DNA from: Mariniphaga sp.
GTDB taxonomy: Bacteria > Bacteroidota > Bacteroidia > Bacteroidales > Prolixibacteraceae
Assembly (NCBI GenBank): GCA_013203525.1
Contig: JABMQB010000027.1
Coordinates: forward strand, 1-5,921
Length of the DNA stretch: 5,921 bases
Reading direction: 5' to 3'
Shown here: in pieces, positions 1-4,975 of the stretch
Layout: the number at the start of each line of letters is the position of its first letter
How positions within the stretch are numbered: position 1 is the stretch's first letter
Made by a program: the position numbers and the translations under genes
The notes under the pieces: model-generated
The model's database searches: none
Seen by the model: only the letters and a program-made list of their open reading frames with translations
Told to the model about the DNA's origin: nothing

Positions 1-2
1 AC

Positions 3-314
3 ACAAAACTTTTAACAGAGCATGCACAACCTTTACAAGTAACTTTCCACAAAGCTATTGATGAGTTAAATGATCCGGTTGAAGGTGTTAACGATTTGAT
101 GAAACTTAAAGGTATTTCCCGAATACTTACTTCTGGTGGCAACCCAACAGCAAAAGAAGGTTCTGAAACCATAAAAAAAATGATACAGGTTGCAGGCAAA
201 CAAATTACTATCCTTGTTGCAGGAAAAGTTACCAATAAAAATGTTGATGAAATCCAGAAAATAATTGGTGCCAATGAATTCCATGGAAGGAAGATTATTG
301 GAGATTTGAAATAA
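3..314 (+). CDS. cutC: CutC family protein, C-terminal part (5' end outside window)
   Basis: An open frame enters from the left edge and ends at TAA 312-314, giving the last 103 residues. The family is usually about 240 residues, so roughly 40% is visible. Recognisable CutC landmarks, numbered from the first visible codon, are VTFHKAID (13-20), RILTSGG (40-46), ITILVAGKV (68-76) and GANEFHG (89-95). CutC proteins are cytoplasmic TIM barrels. They were named for copper tolerance in E. coli, but that role is disputed and the reaction is unknown, so the name says little about function. An internal ATG at 96 would give only 72 residues and cut into the conserved core, so it is not the start. Same strand as the next gene but 184 bp away, so co-transcription is doubtful. 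Family call is secure; function is not. Confidence 0.88.
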   Translation, partial: TKLLTEHAQPLQVTFHKAIDELNDPVEGVNDLMKLKGISRILTSGGNPTAKEGSETIKKMIQVAGKQITILVAGKVTNKNVDEIQKIIGANEFHGRKIIGDLK

Positions 315-331
315 AAAATCAATTACCTATC

Positions 332-349
332 TAGAAATCATGGATTCTA
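332..349 (+). terminator. weak hairpin after cutC
   Basis: Arms TAGAAATC (332-339) and GATTCTA (343-349) pair over 7 bp with one bulged A and an ATG loop, starting 17 bases after the cutC stop. There is no T-run behind the stem on the plus strand, so it may be a weak or Rho-assisted end signal, or chance in AT-rich DNA. Confidence 0.25.
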
Positions 350-371
350 TTCTATAAAAAAACTTGAGGAT

Positions 372-399
372 TGAAAACTGGCTACTGAAAACTGAAAAC
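372..399. repeat. 7 bp-period tandem repeat, unit TGAAAAC
   Basis: Perfect TGAAAAC units lie at 372-378, 386-392 and 393-399. The slot at 379-385 (TGGCTAC) is degenerate but keeps the register, so four consecutive heptamers are in phase. It sits between cutC and the surface-repeat gene. Read on the minus strand it encodes a serine/phenylalanine-rich pseudo-peptide, an artefact often seen in Bacteroidota intergenic ORFs. Confidence 0.7.
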
Positions 400-460
400 T
401 CTTTTTTGCAACCCTTCTCATTTTTTCCTGTCAATAAAGAATGAAAACAATTAAATATTT

Positions 461-473
461 GACCTTTCAGGTC
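461..473. repeat. small perfect palindrome GACCT-TTC-AGGTC
   Basis: A 5 bp perfect inverted repeat with a 3-base centre lies 25 bases before the ATG of the surface-repeat gene. It could be an operator, a hairpin in the leader, or a member of a dispersed palindrome family of the ACCTnnnAGGT type. The sequence alone cannot decide. Confidence 0.35.
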
Positions 474-498
474 TGCAAACATTAAATGATCAAAAGCC

Positions 499-1620
499 AT
501 GAAGACAATTACTTTATTCATTTTAATAACTTTTATTTTATTAACTCTTAAAACTTCAGCCCAGGAAGAAAACAGTGTCCGTGAAGTCCCATTTCAAATA
601 ACATTAGTACCTCCTTTAGGAACAAACAGAATTCATGCCGGAAATACAATCAACCGTTTTTCGCTAAATATATTTGCCGGTTATGCCGCTGGCATAGAAG
701 GTGTTGAGTTTGGCGGATTTGCAAACATTAACCGCCATTCTACTACAGGAGTCCAATTCGCAGGATTTTCAAATATTTCGGGAGGCAAAATTAACGCAAT
801 CCAATTTGCCGGATTTGCAAACATCAACAACGGGAATACAAAAGGGCTGCAATTTTCAGGATTTTCAAATATTAATAACGGGTCAACAAATGGGCTTCAA
901 TCAGCAGGATTTGTCAATTTCACCCGTGAAGATTCAAAACTTATACAACTGGCAGGATTTGGAAATTTCTCTCACAATATAAAAGGTGTACAAATTGCCG
1001 GTTTTAGCAATATTTCATCGGGTACAATTAAAGGTGCCCAAATTTCAGGATTCCTCAATGCTGCCCGTATTGTTGATGGTGTTCAAATCGGATTCCTTAA
1101 TATTGCTGATACAGTAAAAAATGGTGTCCCCATTGGATTTCTGAGTATTGTACGCAATGGATTTAAAGAATTTGAAATTGGAATTAGCGAAGGGCTTAAT
1201 ACGTATGCGTCATTCAAAATTGGTGTAAAACAATTTTACAACATTTTCTCTGTTGGAATACAAACTCTAGGCGATCGTTTCCATTGGGGATTTGGCTATG
1301 GTATTGGAACCCACCTTGCCGACCGTAATGATTATAAAATCAACCTGGAACTGATGTCGTACCACATTAACGAAGGGGCACATTTTACCAATGCCTACAA
1401 CGACCTTCAACAGGCAAAATTATCTTTCTCACGTTCGTTAAATGAAAATGTAAGCCTGTTTATCGGGCCAACTTTTAACCTGATGATATCAGATTATCAA
1501 AAACACGGAAACACCCGTAGCGGATCGGGATTTGCACCGTACGCAATAATTAACAACTGGAGTGGCCACACCAACTTAAAATACTGGGTTGGATTTAATG
1601 CCGGGATAAGGATACATTAG
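499..1620 (+). CDS. secreted or outer-membrane protein with LA_2272-type surface repeats
   Basis: 373 residues. Residues 1-21 form a signal peptide: MK, a hydrophobic core, then TSA before Q22. There is no cysteine at the cleavage site, so it is not a typical lipoprotein. Residues 68-222 hold about ten tandem units of 14-16 residues with consensus G-[VL]-Q-[FI]-[AS]-G-F-x-N-[IF]. They start near residues 68, 84, 100, 116, 132, 148, 163, 179, 194 and 209; the last two lose the middle residue and read QIGFLN and PIGFLS. This matches the LA_2272 surface-repeat family described from Leptospira and common in Bacteroidota. Residues about 235-373 look like alternating amphipathic beta strands (SVGIQTLG, WGFGYGIGTHLA, VSLFIGPTFNLMI, WVGFNAGIRIH) and end in a strand, as outer-membrane barrels do. 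I infer a cell-surface location; ligand and role are unknown. ATG 499 is chosen because it opens directly into the signal peptide. Confidence 0.82.
   Translation: MKTITLFILITFILLTLKTSAQEENSVREVPFQITLVPPLGTNRIHAGNTINRFSLNIFAGYAAGIEGVEFGGFANINRHSTTGVQFAGFSNISGGKINAIQFAGFANINNGNTKGLQFSGFSNINNGSTNGLQSAGFVNFTREDSKLIQLAGFGNFSHNIKGVQIAGFSNISSGTIKGAQISGFLNAARIVDGVQIGFLNIADTVKNGVPIGFLSIVRNGFKEFEIGISEGLNTYASFKIGVKQFYNIFSVGIQTLGDRFHWGFGYGIGTHLADRNDYKINLELMSYHINEGAHFTNAYNDLQQAKLSFSRSLNENVSLFIGPTFNLMISDYQKHGNTRSGSGFAPYAIINNWSGHTNLKYWVGFNAGIRIH
700..1164 (+). repeat. in-gene tandem repeats (about 10 units of 45-48 bp)
   Basis: These are the DNA units encoding protein residues 68-222 of the surface-repeat protein. 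The best conserved stretches are the GCAGGATTT / TCAGGATTT words encoding (A/S)GF, spaced mostly 48 bp apart. Units are diverged at DNA level, so the array looks old rather than a recent slippage expansion. The repetition also keeps an alternative frame open from 701 to 982. Confidence 0.75.
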
Positions 1621-1675
1621 AAGTGAGTAAGTGAATGAATGAGAAAATGCATGAATTATAAGGTTGGGGTGATTG

Positions 1676-1696
1676 AATGAATTTAACTAATTCATT
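1676..1696. terminator. AT-rich hairpin between convergent genes
   Basis: AATGAATT (1676-1683) pairs with AATTCATT (1689-1696) around a 5-base loop, 56 bases after the surface-repeat stop. The stem has one G-C pair at each of two positions at most and no clean T-run, so it would be a weak terminator. It also merges directly into the octamer array that follows. Confidence 0.25.
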
Positions 1697-1736
1697 ATTC
1701 CATCATTCCAATATTCCTTTCTTCCATTATTCCAAA
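1697..1736. repeat. 8 bp-period tandem repeat, unit ATTCCANT
   Basis: Five units are in exact 8 bp register: ATTCCATC (1697), ATTCCAAT (1705), ATTCCTTT (1713), CTTCCATT (1721) and ATTCCAAA (1729). The same octamer, in another phase (TTCCAATA), recurs between the TM1266-type gene and hydG. No gene is present in 1621-1848. The start of that gap (1622-1643) also has a 4 bp-period run of AGTG/AATG words. Confidence 0.75.
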
Positions 1737-1804
1737 AAATAATTTGATAAAAAAGGATTTACACTCGAATGTGAATTCCAATTAACATTGAAAAACTTTT
1801 TTAG

Positions 1805-1826
1805 GTTTTCTGTTTCTGTAGAAAAC
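1805..1826 (-). terminator. hydE: hairpin after hydE
   Basis: Perfect 7-base arms GTTTTCT (1805-1811) and AGAAAAC (1820-1826) flank an 8-base loop, 22 bases beyond the hydE stop. On the minus strand it is followed within about 10 bases by A6-G-T5 (1802 down to 1791). A position just past the gene end fits a terminator, but the stem is AT-rich and the T-run is displaced. It could serve both convergent transcripts. Confidence 0.35.
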
Positions 1827-1848
1827 AATGTGGGCGGTTTGAAACAAT

Positions 1849-2934
1849 TTATGCTTTTTTTGTCCGATTAAGGTAATGTTTCGAATCGCCCCATTCCCCG
1901 TAACCAATCTCATTTCCAACCAGGTCGATCCGCGCTTCAAGGCAATTACGGCAAAGTTCTGCATCCTCATCCAAACAAGGCTTCCCCTCATACAATTGAT
2001 ATTCTTTCCGGTAAACACAAGGTGTAAGATTTGGCATAATCACATTTGTTCCAATGGCAAGTGCTTTTTCCCTACCTGCCGGATCGATTGCCTGTAAAGC
2101 CGTTGCTGAAGCAATATTAATGTCAGGCATTAACAAACGTAACACAGCAATCATATTTAATGTCAAATCAAATCGTTCCTGTTTTGACATTAGCTTATCC
2201 TTGAATTGATAAAGTGGGGTATCTTCGTGTTCAATATATGGGCCCATTCCACACATATCGATATCCAACTCTTTAAAGAACAGAAGATCGTTTGCAAGGT
2301 CTTCGTATGTTTGGAATGGCAAACCAACCATTACACCTGTGCCAACCTGATAACCGGTTTCCTTTAAAAGTTGAAGTGCCACCAGCCTTTTTTCAAAAGA
2401 ATGAGTAACGTTTTTAGGATGAATTTTATAGTATAAGTCCCTATTGGATGATTCGATGCGTAAAAGGTAACGATGCGCACCGCTTTCACGCCATTTTAAA
2501 TAGGTTTCTTTGCTTTGTTCACCACAACTTAGTGTTATGCCCAATTCATCGTCAGAAAGCTTCTTAATCTCTTTTAAAAGATTATCAACCCTTTTAATAA
2601 ATGCTGGTGATGATAACTCACCTGATTGAAGAACTACTGAACCATAGCGGTTTTCCCAGGCAAAACGGCACGATTCAAGGATTTCCTCATCGCTTGCATT
2701 GTAGCGGACCACATTCGAATTTGATTTTCGGATTCCACAATAAAGGCAATCTTTTGAACAAACATTTGAAAATTCAACCAACCCGCGGAAATAAACCTTA
2801 TTTCCAACGGTTTCATTTTTAACTTTCTGAGACTGTTCAAATAACTCTGTCCGACCTTCATTTTTAGTTTTTAAAAGAAATACCAATTCTCCTAAACCAA
2901 ATTCCTGCTGTTTTAATAAACTTTCTAAATCCAT
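1849..2934 (-). CDS. hydE: [FeFe]-hydrogenase H-cluster maturase HydE (radical SAM)
   Basis: 361 residues, full length for HydE (about 350). A radical SAM enzyme with the cluster motif CSKDCLYC at residues 59-66 (C59, C63, C66; CX3CX2C) that binds the [4Fe-4S] cluster and SAM. QSGE at 103-106 fits the SAM-binding GGE-like position. A second C-terminal cysteine set C320-X7-C328-X2-C331 is also present; this is the auxiliary cluster site seen in Thermotoga maritima HydE and missing in many homologues. In current models HydE acts on the Fe(CO)2(CN)-cysteine complex made by HydG and turns it into a diiron precursor for HydF; it works in the cytoplasm under anaerobic conditions. It is transcribed away from the TM1266-hydG-aspA cluster, sharing a 241 bp intergenic region. 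The ATG at 2934 gives the expected N-terminus about 58 residues before the first cysteine. Confidence 0.96.
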   Translation of the reverse strand: MDLESLLKQQEFGLGELVFLLKTKNEGRTELFEQSQKVKNETVGNKVYFRGLVEFSNVCSKDCLYCGIRKSNSNVVRYNASDEEILESCRFAWENRYGSVVLQSGELSSPAFIKRVDNLLKEIKKLSDDELGITLSCGEQSKETYLKWRESGAHRYLLRIESSNRDLYYKIHPKNVTHSFEKRLVALQLLKETGYQVGTGVMVGLPFQTYEDLANDLLFFKELDIDMCGMGPYIEHEDTPLYQFKDKLMSKQERFDLTLNMIAVLRLLMPDINIASATALQAIDPAGREKALAIGTNVIMPNLTPCVYRKEYQLYEGKPCLDEDAELCRNCLEARIDLVGNEIGYGEWGDSKHYLNRTKKA

Positions 2935-2966
2935 TGATGCAAAAATAACTTCTATTTGTTTTAATT

Positions 2967-3016
2967 CATATTTTATTAAAGAAAATATTCTTTATAACAT
3001 ATTTTTCTCATATTTT
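2967..3016. promoter_or_regulatory. three CATATTTT words and a dyad in the divergent hyd promoter region
   Basis: CATATTTT occurs at 2967-2974, 2998-3005 and 3009-3016. The start-to-start distances are 31 and 11 bp, close to three turns and one turn of the helix. Between the first two lies a dyad with 7-base arms TAAAGAA (2977-2983) and TTCTTTA (2988-2994). This is a plausible regulator-binding region for hydE and the opposite cluster. The stretch is very AT-rich, so chance is a real alternative. Confidence 0.3.
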
Positions 3017-3041
3017 GTTGAACTTATATACGCTATCTTTA
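3014..3041 (+). promoter_or_regulatory. candidate Bacteroidota promoter for the TM1266-hydG-aspA cluster
   Basis: TTTG (3014-3017), 16 bases, then TATCTTTA (3034-3041) resembles the phylum's -33 TTTG / -7 TAnnTTTG promoter with one mismatch and slightly short spacing. Transcription would start near 3047 and leave a leader of about 128 bases before ATG 3176. Confidence 0.3.
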
Positions 3042-3102
3042 CAGCCATAAATCCTGCGGGAAGGCAAAAGCTAACTTTAGGGAAGAAAAGATTCGAGAAG
3101 CG

Positions 3103-3123
3103 AGTAGTTAGTAGTGAGTTTAC
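3103..3123. repeat. 7 bp-period repeat, unit AGTAGTK
   Basis: AGTAGTT (3103-3109), AGTAGTG (3110-3116) and the degenerate AGTTTAC (3117-3123) follow in register. A related AGTAGTGGGTTAGT lies in the hydG-aspA gap (4950-4963). It looks like another short-period intergenic repeat class. Confidence 0.45.
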
Positions 3124-3148
3124 AAGAAATCTTTTATACCTACCTTTT
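3119..3148 (+). promoter_or_regulatory. alternative promoter close to the TM1266-type gene
   Basis: TTTA (3119-3122), 18 bases, then TACCTTTT (3141-3148) matches the -33/-7 pattern with one mismatch in each element. Spacing is good and the start point would be about 20 bases before ATG 3176. It competes with the upstream candidate at 3014-3041; both are unproven. Confidence 0.25.
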
Positions 3149-3175
3149 TCTTTTCCTCAAATAAATACAATTAAT

Positions 3176-3421
3176 ATGAAACGATTAGGTTTTGTAGGTA
3201 TAATTATCGACGACCGGGATAAAAGCGCGGGAATAGTAAATACCGTTTTAAGCGAACATTCAGAACTGATTTTGGCTCGTACCGGATTACCAAATGCAAA
3301 AATGAATACCTCTATTATAACTCTTGTAATTGATGCCACTACTGATGAATTAGGAGTACTAACCGGAAAGCTTGGAAATATTCCTGGTGTCTCTGTAAAA
3401 TCAGGTTTAGCAAAGAAATGA
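3176..3421 (+). CDS. TM1266-type putative iron-only hydrogenase system regulator
   Basis: 81 residues, the usual size for this family. It opens with MKRLGFVGIIIDDR and continues with alternating strand/helix segments: a helix about 16-27, strands ILARTGLP and TSIITLVIDA, a helix about 56-66, and a last strand VSVKSGLAKK. This fits the small ferredoxin/ACT-like fold known for Thermotoga maritima TM1266, which resembles the C-terminal sensor half of NikR. The family is repeatedly found beside hydE, hydF and hydG, hence its name as a hydrogenase-system regulator, but its function is unproven. No helix-turn-helix or other DNA-binding segment is visible, so it may sense a ligand or act by protein contact. 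It is the first gene of the plus-strand cluster and lies 128 bp before hydG. No cysteine is present, so it is unlikely to hold an iron-sulfur cluster by itself. Confidence 0.88.
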   Translation: MKRLGFVGIIIDDRDKSAGIVNTVLSEHSELILARTGLPNAKMNTSIITLVIDATTDELGVLTGKLGNIPGVSVKSGLAKK

Positions 3422-3431
3422 CAATGGAAAG

Positions 3432-3508
3432 TTGGATTATTGGAATGATGGATAAAATTGAGAATAGCACACAACGTTCCAATAATCCAATATTCCAGTA
3501 TTCCATAA
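3432..3508. repeat. opposed octamer arrays forming a 14 bp perfect inverted repeat
   Basis: TTGGATTATTGGAA (3432-3445) is the exact reverse complement of TTCCAATAATCCAA (3477-3490), with 31 bases between. Each arm belongs to an 8 bp-period array. The left arm reads TTGGATTA, TTGGAATG, ATGGATAA (3432-3455). The right arm reads TTCCAATA, ATCCAATA, TTCCAGTA, TTCCATAA (3477-3508). It begins 10 bases after the TM1266-type stop and ends 41 bases before hydG. In RNA it could form a stem that attenuates or processes the transcript between the two genes, or it may be a dispersed repeat element. No T-run follows, so a classic intrinsic terminator is not supported. Confidence 0.8.
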
Positions 3509-3549
3509 AATCAAAATAAAACACATAATTATAACAGAAAAAGCCAACT

Positions 3550-4947
3550 ATGTACAACGTACCTACCAATTTTATCAATGAACAAAAAATTTGGGATGTT
3601 CTTAATGCCCATAAAACTGCCGATGCTATTCAAGTAAGGGAAGTGATTGCCAAAGCCACTGAAATGAAAGGGCTGAATTTGGATGATGTCGCAATCCTAA
3701 CTGGTGTCAGTGACCCAGAGCTTATAAAGGAACTATTCGATTCAGCCAATCAAATAAAAGATACTATTTATGGAAAACGATTGGTATTATTTGCCCCGCT
3801 CTATATTTCAAACCTGTGTGCAAACGAATGCCTTTATTGTGCTTTCCGGGCAACAAATAAGGGGATCCTCCGGAATGTATTATCACAGAAGCAAATTGCC
3901 CGCGAGGTGGAAATTCTAATCAACCAGGGGCACAAACGAGTTTTGATGGTTGCCGGCGAATCTTACCCAAACCAGGGTTTTCAATATGTCCTCGATTCAA
4001 TAAAAACAATATATAAGGTAAAAACTGAGCATGGTGAAATACGCAGGGTGAATGTAAATATTGCTCCACTAAAAACAGAGGAATTTAAACTATTAAAATA
4101 TGAAGGAATAGGAACTTATCAGATTTTCCAGGAGACATATCACCGCGAGACCTATAATAAAGTTCATTTGGGTGGAAAGAAAAAAGATTACAACTGGCGT
4201 GCGTGGTCCCTACACAGGGCAATGGAAGCAGGAATTGATGATGTTGGCATCGGCGTTTTATTTGGACTGTTTGATTACCGTTATGAAATTCTTGCTATGA
4301 TGCAACATATAAATGAGTTGGAAGAGAAATTTGGTGTTGGTCCACATACTATAAGCGTTCCACGCCTTGAGCCAGCTACCGGGAGCGACCTTGCTTCTCA
4401 TCCGCCATTTGCTGTTTCTGATATCCAGTTTCGGAAGTTGGTAGCAATTCTTCGGTTAGCTGTACCTTATACAGGCATAATTATGTCGACGCGTGAAACA
4501 GCAAAAATGCGCCGCGAAACATTTGCATTAGGCGTAAGCCAAATATCAGCTGGTAGCCGAACCAATCCCGGAGGTTACGAGGGTGAAACAAAAGATGATG
4601 TTTCGGGCCAGTTCAGCCTTGGCGACCACAGATCATTGGATGAAGTAATCCGCGATGTTGTTTCAATGGGTCATGTTCCATCGTTTTGCACTGCATGTTA
4701 TAGGCTTGGCAGAACAGGACAGGATTTTATGGATTTAGCAAAACCCGGCGATATTAAATTACATTGTGGTCCCAATGCTTTATCTTCGTTTATGGAATAC
4801 CTGCAAAATTATGCATCTCCGGCTACACAAAAAGTAGGAAAGCAATTAATAAAAGATTCCATAAACGATATGAATGGATTAGCAAAACAACGTGCTGAAA
4901 AATTAGTTAAACGAGTTGAAGCAGGAAAAGATGATGTGTATTGTTGA
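3550..4947 (+). CDS. hydG: [FeFe]-hydrogenase H-cluster maturase HydG (tyrosine lyase, radical SAM)
   Basis: 465 residues, full length. HydG cleaves tyrosine with a 5'-deoxyadenosyl radical to p-cresol and dehydroglycine, and converts the latter to CO and cyanide on an iron-cysteine complex that feeds HydE. The N-terminal radical SAM motif is CANECLYC at residues 90-97 (C90, C94, C97; CX3CX2C), followed by a SAM-binding segment AGES (135-138). The C-terminal auxiliary-cluster motif that distinguishes HydG from the related ThiH is intact: C380-X2-C383-X22-C406. H266 in the GVGPH segment lies where the dangler-iron histidine is found in characterised HydG. MSTRE (312-316) and SAGSRTNPGGY (333-343) are also typical. 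Its stop is 28 bp before the ammonia-lyase start, suggesting co-transcription. ATG 3550 gives the normal N-terminus; the preceding bases are A-rich without a clear Shine-Dalgarno. Confidence 0.97.
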   Translation: MYNVPTNFINEQKIWDVLNAHKTADAIQVREVIAKATEMKGLNLDDVAILTGVSDPELIKELFDSANQIKDTIYGKRLVLFAPLYISNLCANECLYCAFRATNKGILRNVLSQKQIAREVEILINQGHKRVLMVAGESYPNQGFQYVLDSIKTIYKVKTEHGEIRRVNVNIAPLKTEEFKLLKYEGIGTYQIFQETYHRETYNKVHLGGKKKDYNWRAWSLHRAMEAGIDDVGIGVLFGLFDYRYEILAMMQHINELEEKFGVGPHTISVPRLEPATGSDLASHPPFAVSDIQFRKLVAILRLAVPYTGIIMSTRETAKMRRETFALGVSQISAGSRTNPGGYEGETKDDVSGQFSLGDHRSLDEVIRDVVSMGHVPSFCTACYRLGRTGQDFMDLAKPGDIKLHCGPNALSSFMEYLQNYASPATQKVGKQLIKDSINDMNGLAKQRAEKLVKRVEAGKDDVYC

Positions 4948-4949
4948 TG

Positions 4950-4963
4950 AGTAGTGGGTTAGT
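4950..4963. repeat. short AGTAGTG-type repeat in the hydG-aspA gap
   Basis: AGTAGTG followed in register by GGTTAGT occupies much of the 28 bp between hydG and the ammonia-lyase gene. It resembles the AGTAGTT/AGTAGTG run at 3103-3123. It may simply be the same intergenic filler; no hairpin is evident here, so read-through looks likely. Confidence 0.3.
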
Positions 4964-4975
4964 AAATTAATTTTA

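Noticed and set aside
327..521. 64-residue minus-strand open frame before the surface-repeat gene
   Set aside because: Its middle is the translated TGAAAAC heptamer array, and it overlaps the start of a real gene.
701..982. 93-residue plus-strand open frame inside the surface-repeat gene
   Set aside because: It is kept open by the repeat units read in a shifted frame, has no signal of its own, and lies wholly within a gene with a signal peptide and clear family repeats.
1689..1736. Possible CRISPR array
   Set aside because: Units are 8 bp without unique spacers, and no cas genes are present.
2940..2947. Exact TATTTTTG (-7 type) word on the minus strand just before hydE
   Set aside because: It would start transcription at about the hydE ATG, leaving almost no leader, and no TTTG word lies at the right distance upstream. 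Treated as chance in AT-rich DNA.
3051..3087. Resemblance to the 3' part of a TPP riboswitch (AGGGAAG end)
   Set aside because: The obligatory CTGAGA segment and the GATAATGC region are missing, and the downstream genes are not thiamine genes.
3157..3474. 105-residue minus-strand open frame over the TM1266-type gene
   Set aside because: It is antisense to a recognised family member and extends into the octamer repeat, which yields a repetitive pseudo-peptide.
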